Source of the DNA: Phenylobacterium sp.
Lineage (GTDB): Bacteria; Pseudomonadota; Alphaproteobacteria; Caulobacterales; Caulobacteraceae
Assembly (NCBI GenBank): GCA_020402745.1
Contig: JADBYZ010000001.1
Coordinates: forward strand, 248,001-312,000
Direction of reading: 5' to 3'
DNA length: 64,000 bases
The position numbers were made by a program, and so were the translations under genes. Numbering within the stretch: position 1 is the first letter of the stretch; every line of letters begins with the position of its first letter. The notes under the pieces were generated by a model. It had not been told where the DNA came from, searched no databases, and was given only the letters and a program-made list of their open reading frames with translations. Of the stretch, positions 47,620 to 57,050 are shown piece by piece.

Positions 47620-48609
47620 GTGACCCAGATCCTCATGTCAGAGGCATCCCATCACCGGATCCGGGACAGGATCGCCCACCTGGCTCCCAAACTTGAGATT
47701 GTGACGGTCCCCGAACTGAACCGCTTTGTCCGCAACGGCGTCGATCTGGTGGCGGGCGACATAGCGCCGGAGATCGTCTGGAACACCCAAGAGGCCTACA
47801 TGTCGGGGCTTCTTCCCACCCTCATGCGGGCCCTTCTGGACAGTCCCAACGTCCGCTGGCTGCAGACCTTCAACGCCGGCCTCGACCTGCCCATCTTCCG
47901 GCGCATCATGGAGAAGGGCGTCCGGATCACCAAGTCCTCGGCCCAGGGCGTGGTGATCGCCGAGTACGTCCTGGCCCACGCCCTGTCCCTGATCGTGCCC
48001 ATCGACGCCCAGAAGGCGCTGCAGGCCCGGCGGGAATGGGGCCGCACCCCGTATCGCGAGGTCAGCCAGACGCGCTGGCTTCTCGTAGGCTACGGCGCGA
48101 TCGGCGAACAGATCGCCCAGCGGGCCCGGGCTTTTGGCGTGGACCTGACCGTCGTACGCCGGGGCTCGGACGCGGGACTGGCGCACCGCACCCTGCCCCT
48201 GTCCCGGATCGCCGAGGCCCTTCCGGACACCGACGTCGTGGTGCTGGCCTGCGCCCTGACGGACGAGACCCGGGACATGTGCAATGACGCCTTTTTCGCG
48301 GCGCTGAAGCCCGGCGCCATCCTGATCAACATCGGCCGGGGCGGTCTGGTGGACGAGGACGCCCTGCGCCGGGGTCTGGACGCGGGCCGGGCCGCGCACG
48401 CGGTGCTGGACGTCTTCCAGACCGAGCCCCTGCCTGAGGACCACTGGATCTGGAGCCACGCCCAGATCCGGGTCAGCGCCCATACCTCCAACTCGGGCGA
48501 CGGGGTCCAGCCCCGGGCCGATATCCAGTTCATCGAGAACCTGGAGCGCTACCTGGCGGGCGAGCCCCTGATGAACGAGGCGGAGCGTTCGGAGGTCGGA
48601 CTGGCCTGA
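47620..48609 (+). CDS. D-2-hydroxyacid dehydrogenase (NAD-dependent)
   Basis: A 329-residue member of the D-isomer-specific 2-hydroxyacid dehydrogenase family. It has the coenzyme motif VGYGAIGEQIAQ, ILINIGRGGLVDEDAL with the catalytic arginine region upstream, and the late VSAHTSNSGDG bearing the expected histidine. GTG at 47620 gives the frame; an ATG at 47635 is an alternative start. It follows ppx by seven bases. The substrate (for example glyoxylate, hydroxypyruvate or another 2-oxoacid) is not determined. Confidence 0.88.
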   Translation: MTQILMSEASHHRIRDRIAHLAPKLEIVTVPELNRFVRNGVDLVAGDIAPEIVWNTQEAYMSGLLPTLMRALLDSPNVRWLQTFNAGLDLPIFRRIMEKGVRITKSSAQGVVIAEYVLAHALSLIVPIDAQKALQARREWGRTPYREVSQTRWLLVGYGAIGEQIAQRARAFGVDLTVVRRGSDAGLAHRTLPLSRIAEALPDTDVVVLACALTDETRDMCNDAFFAALKPGAILINIGRGGLVDEDALRRGLDAGRAAHAVLDVFQTEPLPEDHWIWSHAQIRVSAHTSNSGDGVQPRADIQFIENLERYLAGEPLMNEAERSEVGLA

Positions 48610-48624
48610 TCCCTCGCCGCGCGG

Positions 48625-49803
48625 TCAGTCGCCGGCGGCGGGGCGGGGCGCCCGGCGCACCTCGACCACCCGGACCCGGGTCCCGTCGAGCACCAGGGCC
48701 AGTTCTCCCCGCTTCAACCTCAGGGCGTCGGCGCCAAAGGCCTCCAGCCGCCACCCACTAAGGGCGGGATTGTCGGCGTCATCGTCTTGGGCGATCTGCT
48801 CAAGGTCGGACACGGTCGCGATGAGCTTTGAGGCGACGCCGCGCTCCTCGGCCCGGGCCTTGAGCAGGACTTTGAGCAATTCCACCACCGCGCCGGCTGC
48901 GGGATTGTGGGGGGCGCGGGTCTTCTCGATCACCGGGGCGGTCGCCTCGGGGTTCCGCAGAGCCTCTCGGATGGTCTCCATCAGTTCCGGGCCAAATCGC
49001 GAGCCCGCAAAGCCCTTGGGCACAGACCGCAGCCGCTCCATCTGACCCGCGTCGGTGGGCGCCTGACTGGCCAGTTCGTCGATAGCCTCGTCCTTGAGAA
49101 TCCGACCGCGCGGCTGGTCACGGAGCTGGGCGGTGCGCTCGCGCCACTCGGCCACGGCGCGGTAGACGCTGAGATAGCGGGCCGTCTGCTTGCGCGGCTT
49201 GAGGCGTCGCCAGGCGTTGGCGGGGGCAACGTCGTAGAGGGCCGGATCGCAGAGCGAAGTCATCTCGTCGGCCACCCAGGCCAGCCGTCCCTCGGTTTCC
49301 AGGCGGGCGCGAAGACGCGGATAGAGGGCCGCCAGGTGGGTCACGTCCGCCAGGGCGTAGGTCAACTGGTTGTCGGTCAGGGGACGACGCGCCCAGTCGG
49401 TGAAGCGGCTGGACTTGTCGAGCTCGATCTTCAGCATGTTCCGGACCAGGGCGTCATAGGCGATCTGCTCGCCATAGCCCGCCGCCATGGCGGCCACCTG
49501 GGTGTCGAAAAGAGACACCGGCATCGCATTGAGGATATTGAAGATTTCCACATCCTGCCGGGCGGCGTGAAAGACCTTCACGATGGAGGCGTCGCGCAGG
49601 ATCTCCAGGAAGGGCTCCAGGTCGATCCCGTCCGCCAGAGGGTCGATCACCGCCTCGGCGTTTGGCGTGGCCGCCTGGATCAGGCAGAGCTTGGGCCAGT
49701 AGGTGGTCTCGCGCATGAACTCAGTGTCCACGGCGATGAAGGGGTGACCCCGGACTTTCGCGCAGAAAGTCTCGAGCTCGGCGGTGGTCGTGATGGGGGT
49801 CAT
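48625..49803 (-). CDS. rnd: Ribonuclease D
   Basis: 3'-5' exoribonuclease in tRNA 3'-end maturation. The 392-residue protein has DEDDy exonuclease motifs: VDTEFMRETTYWPKLCLIQ (Exo I), KVFHAARQDVEIF (Exo II) and NQLTYALADVTHL (Exo III, Tyr and Asp). HRDC-like helical domains follow (VAEWRERTAQLRDQPRGRILKDEAI). It is convergent with the dehydrogenase (15 bases) and diverges from purM (70 bases). Confidence 0.96.
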   Translation of the reverse strand: MTPITTTAELETFCAKVRGHPFIAVDTEFMRETTYWPKLCLIQAATPNAEAVIDPLADGIDLEPFLEILRDASIVKVFHAARQDVEIFNILNAMPVSLFDTQVAAMAAGYGEQIAYDALVRNMLKIELDKSSRFTDWARRPLTDNQLTYALADVTHLAALYPRLRARLETEGRLAWVADEMTSLCDPALYDVAPANAWRRLKPRKQTARYLSVYRAVAEWRERTAQLRDQPRGRILKDEAIDELASQAPTDAGQMERLRSVPKGFAGSRFGPELMETIREALRNPEATAPVIEKTRAPHNPAAGAVVELLKVLLKARAEERGVASKLIATVSDLEQIAQDDDADNPALSGWRLEAFGADALRLKRGELALVLDGTRVRVVEVRRAPRPAAGD

Positions 49804-49873
49804 AGGCTAGCTATACGCCGTCGCGGGGCCGAGTCTGCAAGCCCGGCGGGCGATTTTGTCGAAAGGTCCGGTC

Positions 49874-50899
49874 ATGAGCGAGCGTCCGAACGGTCTCACC
49901 TACGCCCAGGCGGGCGTGGACATCGACGCCGGCGCCGCCCTGGTCGACCGTATCAAGCCCCTGGCGAAGGCCACCCGCCGCCCGGGTGCGGACGGCTCCC
50001 TGGGTGGGTTCGGGGCCCTGTTCGACCTGAAGGCCGCCGGATTCACCGACCCCCTCCTGGTCTCGACCACCGACGGGGTCGGCACCAAGCTGAAGATCGC
50101 CATCGACACCGGTCAGCACGACACGGTCGGGATCGACCTGGTGGCCATGTGCGTCAACGACCTGCTGGCCCAGGGTGCCGAGCCCCTCATCTTCCTCGAC
50201 TATTTCGCGACCGGGAAGCTGGACGTGGAGGTCGCGGCCCGGGTTGTCGCCGGCATCGCCCAAGGCTGTCGCCAAGCCGGGTGCGCCCTGGCCGGCGGCG
50301 AGACGGCCGAGATGCCGGGCATGTACGCGGCGGGCGACTACGACCTGGCGGGTTTTTCCCTCGGGGCGGTGGAGCGTGGCGCAGTCCTGCCGCGCCTGGG
50401 CGACCAGAAGGCCGGCGACGTGATCATCGGCCTGGCCTCCTCCGGCCCGCATTCCAACGGCTACTCCCTGATCCGCCGGATCGTCGAGCGGAGCGGCCTG
50501 GAGTGGAGCGCCGCCTCCCCCTTCTCCGATGATGAGACCCTGGCCTCGGCCCTCCTGCGGCCGACCCGCATCTATGTCCGCCAGGTCCTGCCGCAGATCC
50601 GGGCGGGCCGGATCAGCGCCTGCGCCCACATCACCGGCGGGGGGCTTGTGGAGAATCCGCCCCGGGTGATCGCCGAGGGCCTGGTCGCCCGGTTCGACTG
50701 GAACGCCTGGACCCCGCCGCCGGTCTTCGATTGGCTGCAGCAGGCGGGCGGCGTCGCCGACGCCGAGATGCGCCGCACCTTCAACTGCGGGGTGGGCCTG
50801 ATCCTCACCGCGCGCCCCGAGGACGCCGGCGAGGTGCTGGCGGGCCTGATCGAAGCCGGCGAGGACGCCTTCGTCTGCGGCGAACTGACCGTCGCCTGA
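49874..50899 (+). CDS. purM: Phosphoribosylformylglycinamidine cyclo-ligase (AIR synthase)
   Basis: ATP-dependent ring closure in purine synthesis. The start at 49874 ([20 protein letters not shown]) gives 341 residues. Signatures are [54 protein letters not shown], and [14 protein letters not shown]. In many alphaproteobacteria purN follows purM directly; here the next gene is a convergent enoyl-CoA hydratase two bases away, so purN is not linked. Confidence 0.97.
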   Translation: MSERPNGLTYAQAGVDIDAGAALVDRIKPLAKATRRPGADGSLGGFGALFDLKAAGFTDPLLVSTTDGVGTKLKIAIDTGQHDTVGIDLVAMCVNDLLAQGAEPLIFLDYFATGKLDVEVAARVVAGIAQGCRQAGCALAGGETAEMPGMYAAGDYDLAGFSLGAVERGAVLPRLGDQKAGDVIIGLASSGPHSNGYSLIRRIVERSGLEWSAASPFSDDETLASALLRPTRIYVRQVLPQIRAGRISACAHITGGGLVENPPRVIAEGLVARFDWNAWTPPPVFDWLQQAGGVADAEMRRTFNCGVGLILTARPEDAGEVLAGLIEAGEDAFVCGELTVA

Positions 50900-50901
50900 C
50901 C

Positions 50902-51687
50902 TCAGACGCCCCGGAAGACGGCGGGGCGCTTTTGGTTGAAGGCCGCCACGCCCTCGCGCCGGTCCTCGGTGGTGAAGAGCCGGTTGTACTCCGACAACTC
51001 CAGGTCCATCGCCTCGGCCAGGGGCAGGACCGCGCCGGTGCGCACCACGGCCTTGACCGCGCGGATCGACAGGGGCGCCTTGGAGGCGATCAGGACGGCC
51101 CGGGCGACCAGGTCAGCAACCAGGCTCTCGTTGGGGCGCACCGCGTTGACCAGGCCGATGGACAGGGCCTCGGCGGCGTCGACGGGCAGGCCGCTCATCA
51201 GCATTTCCGAGGCCCGGCGCTCGCCCACCGCCCGGGTCAGGAGCTGGGTGCCGCCGAGGCCCGGGATAATGCCCAGGCCGGCTTCCGGAAGGCCCATGCG
51301 GGCGGACTCTCCGGCCCAGGCGAAGTCGCAGGCCAGGGCCATCTCGGCGCCGCCGCCCATGGCCGCGCCGTTCACGGCCGCCAATATGGGAAAGGGACAG
51401 GCGAGCTGGGCCCGGATCATATCCTCGAAGAGGCGGTGCTGGGCGGCCCAGGCCTCGTCGGTCATGCCGTCCCGTTCCTTCAGGTCGGCGCCGGCGCAGA
51501 AGAAGCGCCCCTCCCCCGTCAACACGGCGGCGCGGACCGAGGCGTCGGCGGCAAGGCGGGTCCAGGCGTCCAGCAGTTCACGGCCCATGGCGGTGGACAG
51601 GGCGTTGGCCGCCTCTGGCCGGTTCAGCGTGACCTGCACCACGCCGGGGGCGGCCTCCTGGACGCGGATCGTCGAATAGTCGCTCAT
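50902..51687 (-). CDS. Enoyl-CoA hydratase/isomerase family protein
   Basis: A 261-residue crotonase: GRFFCAGADLKERDGM (first oxyanion-hole segment), AAVNGAAMGGGAEMALACDFAWA (second) and ARMGLPEAGLGIIPGLGGTQLL, which contains the glutamate of hydratases. Its start overlaps the CoA-transferase stop by four bases, and an acyl-CoA dehydrogenase precedes that. The trio resembles CaiA/CaiB/CaiD in composition, but the substrate is unknown. Confidence 0.92.
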   Translation of the reverse strand: MSDYSTIRVQEAAPGVVQVTLNRPEAANALSTAMGRELLDAWTRLAADASVRAAVLTGEGRFFCAGADLKERDGMTDEAWAAQHRLFEDMIRAQLACPFPILAAVNGAAMGGGAEMALACDFAWAGESARMGLPEAGLGIIPGLGGTQLLTRAVGERRASEMLMSGLPVDAAEALSIGLVNAVRPNESLVADLVARAVLIASKAPLSIRAVKAVVRTGAVLPLAEAMDLELSEYNRLFTTEDRREGVAAFNQKRPAVFRGV

Positions 51688-52907
51688 CTGCCCTCCGGTC
51701 CGGCGACCACGCCGTCGTCATGAAGCTTGCCGATCTGGGCGGCGGAGAGGCCCAGGACGGTCGAGAGAACCTCGTCCGTATGCTGGCCCAGGCGGGCGGC
51801 GGGCCGGGCCGGCTGGCGGTCATCCTGCGGCACGGTGCCAGCGAAGCCCGGGGCGGGATAGGTCTCGCCCGACGGATGGGTCAGGGTCGAGAAGACGGGG
51901 TTGCCGGCGAAGAGCCGGGGGTCATTCGCCGCCTGGGACAGGGTCTGGTAGGGGCCCCAGCAGACGCCGAGACGCTCGAACTCCGGCGTCAGCTCGGCGA
52001 GCCTTCGGCGGGCCATGGCGGCGTCAAAGATCGGGACCAGACGGTCGCGGTGGCTGAACCTGAGCCCCTCATCCCGGGCGAAGTCGACGCCCAGCTCGGC
52101 CTCCAGCGCCTTGACCTCATCGACAATTCCCAGCAGGGGCTGGATGCCCGACCATTGGCGGGGCGTGATCGCCACCAGCATGATCCGCACGCCATCAGCG
52201 GTTGTGAAGTCTCGACCGAAGGCGCCGAAGATGTCATTGCCCACGCGCGGACGGTCGCCCTCGCCCAGGGTGGCCTCGGCCAGCATGCCGAGGTTGGCCA
52301 GGCTGGCGGCGGCGATGTCGGAGAGGGGCAGGCGCACCTCCCGCCCCTTCCCATCCCGGCCGCGAGCCATCAGGGCCGAGACGAGGGAGAAGGCGGCGTA
52401 TCCGCCCGTCAGCAGGTCCCAGGCCGGCAGGATGTGGTTCACCGGGCGGGGATCATCCGCATGGCCGGTAAAGAGCGGCACGCCGACGGCGCTGTTGATC
52501 GTGTAGTCGACGCCGGGGCGACCATCGGCCCAGCCCATCACCCGCACGCAGACCAGGTCGGGCCGCAGCGCCGCCAGAGCCTCGTAGGACAGGAAGCCCT
52601 CGACGGGGAAGTTGGTCACGAAGGCGCCGGCGTTGTCGCCCGGCGCGGTCGCCAGCTCCTGAGCCAGGCGGCGACCCTCGGGGCGGGACAGATCGATGGC
52701 GATGGACTTCTTCGACTTGTTCAGCCCCTCCCAGTAGAAGCTGTCGCCCTTGGCGCTCAGGGGCCAGCGGTTGAAGTCCGGTCCACCGCCGATGTTGTCG
52801 AAGCGGATCACCTCGGCGCCCAGCTGGGCCAGGTAGAGGCCGCAGGTGGGGCCGGCGACGAAGGACGAGCCCTCGACCACGCGAAGGCCCTTCAGCAGGT
52901 CATACAT
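51684..52907 (-). CDS. Class III CoA-transferase (CaiB/BaiF family)
   Basis: Transfers CoA between carboxylic acids. The 407-residue protein has LKGLRVVEGSSFVAGPTCGLYLAQLGAEVIRFD at the N-terminus. NKSKKSIAIDLSRPEGRRLAQELA follows, and the region LVCVRVMGWADG...VDYTINSAVG is where the catalytic aspartate of the family lies. It is the middle gene of the dehydrogenase/transferase/hydratase set. Related families include formyl-, succinyl- and carnitine-CoA transferases; no specific substrate can be read. Confidence 0.92.
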   Translation of the reverse strand: MYDLLKGLRVVEGSSFVAGPTCGLYLAQLGAEVIRFDNIGGGPDFNRWPLSAKGDSFYWEGLNKSKKSIAIDLSRPEGRRLAQELATAPGDNAGAFVTNFPVEGFLSYEALAALRPDLVCVRVMGWADGRPGVDYTINSAVGVPLFTGHADDPRPVNHILPAWDLLTGGYAAFSLVSALMARGRDGKGREVRLPLSDIAAASLANLGMLAEATLGEGDRPRVGNDIFGAFGRDFTTADGVRIMLVAITPRQWSGIQPLLGIVDEVKALEAELGVDFARDEGLRFSHRDRLVPIFDAAMARRRLAELTPEFERLGVCWGPYQTLSQAANDPRLFAGNPVFSTLTHPSGETYPAPGFAGTVPQDDRQPARPAARLGQHTDEVLSTVLGLSAAQIGKLHDDGVVAGPEGR

Positions 52908-52922
52908 CAGATCTTCTCGGCA

Positions 52923-54080
52923 TCAGAAGCTCTTGGGCAGGCCCAGCACGTGGTTGCCCACATGGCTGAGGATGAGGTTGGTGGAGATCGGGGCCACCTG
53001 GTAGAGGCGGGTCTCCCGGAACTTTCGCTCGATGTCGTACTCCTCGGCGAAGCCAAAACCGCCGTGGACCTGGACGCAGGTGTCCGCCGCGAACCAGGAC
53101 GCCTCGGAGGCCAGCATCTTGGCCATGTTGGCCTCGGTCCCGCAGGGTTGGCCGTCATCGAAGAGGTCGGCGGCGTGGCGCACCATCAGGTCCGCCGCGC
53201 TGGTCTGGACATGGGCCCGGGCGATGGGGAACTGGACGCCCTGGTTCTGGCCGATGGGCCGGCCGAACACCTCGCGCTCACGGGCGTAGGCGCTGGCCCG
53301 GTCGATGAAGAAGCGGGCGTCGCCGATGCATTCGGCCGCGATCAGGATCCGCTCGGCGTTCATGCCGTCGAGGATATAGCGGAAGCCCTGCCCCTCCTTG
53401 CCGATCAGGTTCTCCACCGGCACGCGGAGGTCGTCGAAGAACAGTTCGGTGCTGGCGTGGTTCAGCATGGTCCGGATCGGCCGGATGGTCAGGCCGTTGC
53501 CGACCGCCTGCCGCATGTCGACCAGAAGAACGCTCATGCCATCGCTGGGCCGGGCGGCCTCTTCCCGCGCCGTGGTGCGGCAGAGGAGGACCATGAGGTC
53601 CGAGTGTTCGGCGCGGCTGATCCAGATCTTCTGGCCGCGGACCACATAGTGGTCGCCGTCGCGCCGGGCGAAGGTGGTGATGCGGGTCGTGTCCGTCCCC
53701 GCCCCTGGCTCGGTGACGCCGAAGGCCTGCAGGCGAAGCTCGCCCGAGGCGATCTTGGGCAGGTAGGCCTGCTTTTGCGCCTCGCTGCCGTGCTTGAGCA
53801 GGGTGCCCATGGTGTACATCTGGGCGTGGCTGGCGCCGCCATTGCTGCCGGAGCGGTGGACCTCCTCCAGCACGGCGATCGCCGCGCCGAGGCCCAGGCC
53901 GGAGCCCCCGTAGGCCTCGGGGATCAGGACGGAGAGAAAGCCAGACTCGGTCAGCGCCCGGACAAACTCCGTCGGGTAGGCGCGCTCACGGTCCTTCTCA
54001 CGCCAGTACTCGCCGGGAAAGCCGGCGCAGAGGCGGCGCACCGCCACTCGGATTTCAGGAAAGGTCTCGGCGTTCGACAC
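52923..54080 (-). CDS. Acyl-CoA dehydrogenase family protein
   Basis: A 385-residue FAD enzyme: AFGVTEPGAGTDTTRITTFA, GQKIWISRAEHSDLMVLLCRT, REVFGRPIGQNQGVQFPIARA and QVHGGFGFAEEYDIERKFRETRLYQVAPISTNLI. The last segment lies where the catalytic glutamate is found in the family. It sits 15 bases before the CoA-transferase gene and is first of three. Substrate unknown. Confidence 0.92.
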   Translation of the reverse strand: MSNAETFPEIRVAVRRLCAGFPGEYWREKDRERAYPTEFVRALTESGFLSVLIPEAYGGSGLGLGAAIAVLEEVHRSGSNGGASHAQMYTMGTLLKHGSEAQKQAYLPKIASGELRLQAFGVTEPGAGTDTTRITTFARRDGDHYVVRGQKIWISRAEHSDLMVLLCRTTAREEAARPSDGMSVLLVDMRQAVGNGLTIRPIRTMLNHASTELFFDDLRVPVENLIGKEGQGFRYILDGMNAERILIAAECIGDARFFIDRASAYAREREVFGRPIGQNQGVQFPIARAHVQTSAADLMVRHAADLFDDGQPCGTEANMAKMLASEASWFAADTCVQVHGGFGFAEEYDIERKFRETRLYQVAPISTNLILSHVGNHVLGLPKSF

Positions 54081-54137
54081 GGCGCGTCCCCTGCGGATGA
54101 ACGCCGCCGTGCTACCTTACCCGGACGGACAGGCAAA

Positions 54138-54157
54138 GGGGGCGGCGCGCCGCCCCC
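54138..54157 (-). terminator. GC-rich palindrome downstream of ndk, possible terminator
   Basis: GGGGGCGGCGCGCCGCCCCC is a perfect 20-bp palindrome 19 bases past the ndk stop. On the minus strand only three T residues follow, so it is a weak intrinsic terminator at best. Confidence 0.45.
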
Positions 54158-54176
54158 GCCCGGACCGTCGGCCGGA

Positions 54177-54596
54177 TCAGCCGGCGATGTCAGCTTCGCT
54201 GAAGAACTGGGCGATCTCGATCGCGGCGTTCTCCAGGCTGTCGGAGCCGTGGACCGAGTTCTCGCCCACGTTCAGGGCGAAGAGCTTGCGGATGGTGCCC
54301 TCAGCGGCCTGCTCGGGGTTGGTGGCGCCCATGACTTCGCGATAGCGGGCCACGGCGTTGTCGCCTTCCAGGACCTGCACGACAACCGGGGCGGAGGTCA
54401 TGGTCTCGACCAGCTCACCGTAAAAGGGGCGCGCCTTGTGGACTTCATAGAAGCGCTTGGCCTGCGCCTCGGTCATGTGGATGCGGCGCTGGGCGATGAT
54501 GCGCAGGCCCGCGTCCTCGATCACGGCGTTGATCTTGCCGGTCAGGTTCCGCTTGGTGGCGTCCGGCTTGATGATCGAGAAGGTGCGTTGGGTCAT
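54177..54596 (-). CDS. ndk: Nucleoside-diphosphate kinase
   Basis: Balances nucleoside triphosphate pools by ping-pong phosphate transfer. The 139-residue sequence is standard: [15 protein letters not shown], the phosphorylated His116 in [14 protein letters not shown], and the closing [13 protein letters not shown]. It diverges from the ABC-F gene with 155 bases between start codons. Confidence 0.99.
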   Translation of the reverse strand: MTQRTFSIIKPDATKRNLTGKINAVIEDAGLRIIAQRRIHMTEAQAKRFYEVHKARPFYGELVETMTSAPVVVQVLEGDNAVARYREVMGATNPEQAAEGTIRKLFALNVGENSVHGSDSLENAAIEIAQFFSEADIAG

Positions 54597-54751
54597 GTGA
54601 GCCTGTCTTCAGGGGTGGAACTGTTGGCCCGCCGGGCCGGAAGAGAGCGGGCTTATAGCCGCAGCCTCGCTGCTCGCCAACACCGGCACGGCAAGACTGC
54701 GACGCCAGCACTGGGACGGCAGGCCCGGGCTCTGCTAGAGACCGCGCCGTC

Positions 54752-56641
54752 ATGCTTCAGATCCGCGACCTTACCCACGACGCCTGGGGGCGACGTTTCC
54801 TCGACCGGGCGAGTGTCAGCCTTCCGCCTGGCGCCAAGGTCGGGCTGGTGGGTCGCAACGGCGTGGGCAAGTCCACCCTGTTCGGGCTGATCCGCGACCA
54901 GGCGCGCTCGGGTGACGGCGAGATCAGCCTGCCCCGGGGCGCGCGTCTGGCGGCGGTTGACCAGGAGCATCCCGCCACCCCCGTCTCGTTGATCGACACC
55001 ATCCTGGCGGCCGACGAGGAGCGGGCGAGCCTCATGGCCCGGCTCGAGACGGCGCCGCCTGAAGAGATCGGCGACATCTACGGCCGCCTCGCCGAGATCG
55101 GCGCCGACCGGGCGCCCTCGCGGGCCGCGGAGATCCTGTCCGGCTTGGGATTTGCATCGGCGGACCTGGCCCGACCGATGGCGGAGTTCTCAGGCGGCTG
55201 GCGGATGCGGGTGGCCCTGGCGGCGGCCCTCTTCGCCGAGCCGGACATCCTGCTGCTCGATGAGCCGACCAACTACCTGGACCTCGAGGGCGCCCTCTGG
55301 CTCGAATCCCGGCTTCGGAAGTACCCGCACACGGCCCTGATCATCAGCCATGACCGGGACATCCTGAACCGGTCGGTGGACCACATCCTGCACATGCATG
55401 ACGCCCGCCTGGAGCTTTACCCGGGCGGCTACGACGACTTCGAACGCCAGAGGGAAGAGCGCGCACGCGTCGAGGACGCCATGCGCCAGAAGGTCGAGGC
55501 CCAGCGGGCGCACCTGCAGTCCTTCGTCGACCGGTTCCGGGCCAAGGCCAGCAAGGCGGTCCAGGCCCAATCCCGCCTGAAGATGATCTCCCGCCTGCCG
55601 CCGGTGTCCGCCGCCGCCCGGGAGCACACCGCCCCCTTTCTCCTGCCCTCTCCGGATAAGCCCCTCGCCCCACCCCTCCTGCGCATGGAGGACGCTTCTG
55701 TGGGCTACACGCCCGGACAGCCGGTGTTGAAGGGCCTGAACCTGCGCCTGGACCTCGACGACCGGATCGGCCTCCTCGGCGTCAACGGCGCCGGCAAGTC
55801 AACCTTCGCCCGCCTGGTGGCCGGCGACCTGGCCGCGCAGGGCGGAGAGGTCTGGCGCGACCGCCGGCTCAAGGTCGGATGGTTCCACCAGCACCAGATC
55901 GAGGCCCTCGATCCGGAAGAGACCCCCCTCGACATCCTGCGCCGGCGCCTGCCCGAGGCCAGCGAGGCCTCGCGCCGCAGCCGCCTCGCCCAATGGGGCC
56001 TTGGTGTGGACAAGGTCGAGACGACCGCCGCCAACCTCTCCGGCGGGGAGCGGGCGCGCCTGCTGCTGAACCTGGTGGCGATGGAGGCCCCCCACCTCCT
56101 GATCCTCGACGAGCCCACCAACCACCTCGACATCGACAGCCGCCGGGCCCTGCTGGACGCCCTGAACGATTATGAGGGGGCGGTCATCCTGATCACCCAC
56201 GACCGCTCGCTGATGGAACTGGTGGCGGACCGGCTCTGGCTGGCCGAGGACGGCTCGGTCCGGCCCTTCGACGGCGACGTGGAGGCCTATGCCCGCCGCG
56301 TGGTCGAGCGGGCCCGGCAGGCGGCCCGGGACACAGACGCCCGAGCCCCCGCGCAGGCGCCCGAACCCCCGCCCGAAACCCCTCCCCCTGCGCCCCCCCG
56401 GGCCCGGGCGCCCACGGGCAACGCCCGCCGGCGGATGGAGACGACCGAAGCCGCCATGGAGAAGGCCGCCGCGCGGCTGGCGGAGATCGACGCGGCCCTT
56501 GCAGATCCTGCCACCTTCTCAGGCGATCCCCGCCGCGCGGCGGAGCTGGGTCGGGCGCGGACGGAGGCACAGGCCACCCTGGACGCCGCCGAAAGAGACT
56601 GGCTGGAGGCGGTAGAGGCGTTCGAGGCCCTGAAGGCCTGA
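54752..56641 (+). CDS. ABC-F family ATP-binding protein (Uup-like)
   Basis: Soluble protein of 629 residues with two ABC ATPase domains and no membrane helices. Domain 1 has GRNGVGKST, FSGGWRMR and LLLDEPTNYLDL. Domain 2 has GVNGAGKST, LSGGERARLLL and LILDEPTNHLDID. The inter-domain linker (about 225-300) is helical and charged, as in translation-factor ABC-F proteins. The C-terminus carries a Pro/Ala-rich stretch and a coiled-coil-like tail (about 560-625) as in Uup. It probably acts on ribosomes or DNA; exact role unknown. Confidence 0.92.
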   Translation: MLQIRDLTHDAWGRRFLDRASVSLPPGAKVGLVGRNGVGKSTLFGLIRDQARSGDGEISLPRGARLAAVDQEHPATPVSLIDTILAADEERASLMARLETAPPEEIGDIYGRLAEIGADRAPSRAAEILSGLGFASADLARPMAEFSGGWRMRVALAAALFAEPDILLLDEPTNYLDLEGALWLESRLRKYPHTALIISHDRDILNRSVDHILHMHDARLELYPGGYDDFERQREERARVEDAMRQKVEAQRAHLQSFVDRFRAKASKAVQAQSRLKMISRLPPVSAAAREHTAPFLLPSPDKPLAPPLLRMEDASVGYTPGQPVLKGLNLRLDLDDRIGLLGVNGAGKSTFARLVAGDLAAQGGEVWRDRRLKVGWFHQHQIEALDPEETPLDILRRRLPEASEASRRSRLAQWGLGVDKVETTAANLSGGERARLLLNLVAMEAPHLLILDEPTNHLDIDSRRALLDALNDYEGAVILITHDRSLMELVADRLWLAEDGSVRPFDGDVEAYARRVVERARQAARDTDARAPAQAPEPPPETPPPAPPRARAPTGNARRRMETTEAAMEKAAARLAEIDAALADPATFSGDPRRAAELGRARTEAQATLDAAERDWLEAVEAFEALKA

Positions 56642-56666
56642 AGGCCAAACGGGGTTCTCAGGCCTT
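56633..56666. repeat. Inverted repeat spanning both stop codons of convergent genes
   Basis: AAGGCCTGA (56633-56641) and TCAGGCCTT (56658-56666) are perfect 9-bp arms with a 16-base loop. Both convergent genes end in the same three codons (Lys-Ala-stop), which creates the repeat. No T tract follows, so termination is uncertain. Confidence 0.5.
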
Positions 56667-57047
56667 CGGCTGGATGAGGTCCCAGCGATTGCCCCAGGGA
56701 TCCGCAAAGACCGCAACGCGTCCATAGGCCTCGTCGCGCGGCGCTTCCTCGAACGAGACACCATGCTTCAATAGGCGCTGGTAATCCCGTTCAAAATCAT
56801 CGGTATGCAGGAATAACCACACACGACCGCCGCCCTGTCTGCCGATCATGGCGACCTGATCCGGAGTCGCTGCTCTGGCGAGAAGCAGGGCGCCACCCTC
56901 CGGGGATGGCGCGACGACGACCCAGCGCTTGCCGCCGCCAAGGGCCTCGTCCTGAAGAACGACGAAGCCGAGCGCTGACCGGAAGAACTCCAGCGCCGGG
57001 TCGTACTGGTCGACAAGCAGGGTCGTATAGGCGAGGCGGGAGGACAT
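56658..57047 (-). CDS. VOC-superfamily (glyoxalase/dioxygenase fold) protein
   Basis: A 129-residue single-domain protein with two beta-alpha-beta-beta-beta modules: LAYTTLLVDQYDPALEFFRSALGFVVLQD in the first and GRVWLFLHTDDFERDYQRLLKHGVSFEEAP with AVFADPWGNRWDLIQPK in the second. The usual metal-ligand pattern is only partly present, so catalysis is not certain. Convergent with the ABC-F gene, three bases from the I78 lipoprotein gene. Confidence 0.88.
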   Translation of the reverse strand: MSSRLAYTTLLVDQYDPALEFFRSALGFVVLQDEALGGGKRWVVVAPSPEGGALLLARAATPDQVAMIGRQGGGRVWLFLHTDDFERDYQRLLKHGVSFEEAPRDEAYGRVAVFADPWGNRWDLIQPKA

Positions 57048-57050
57048 GAT

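Noticed and set aside
51720-54890. A 1056-codon open frame on the plus strand
   Set aside because: It runs antisense through the CoA-transferase, acyl-CoA dehydrogenase and ndk genes. Its product is low-complexity Gly/Ala/Arg/His-rich sequence with no domain, the usual effect of high GC.
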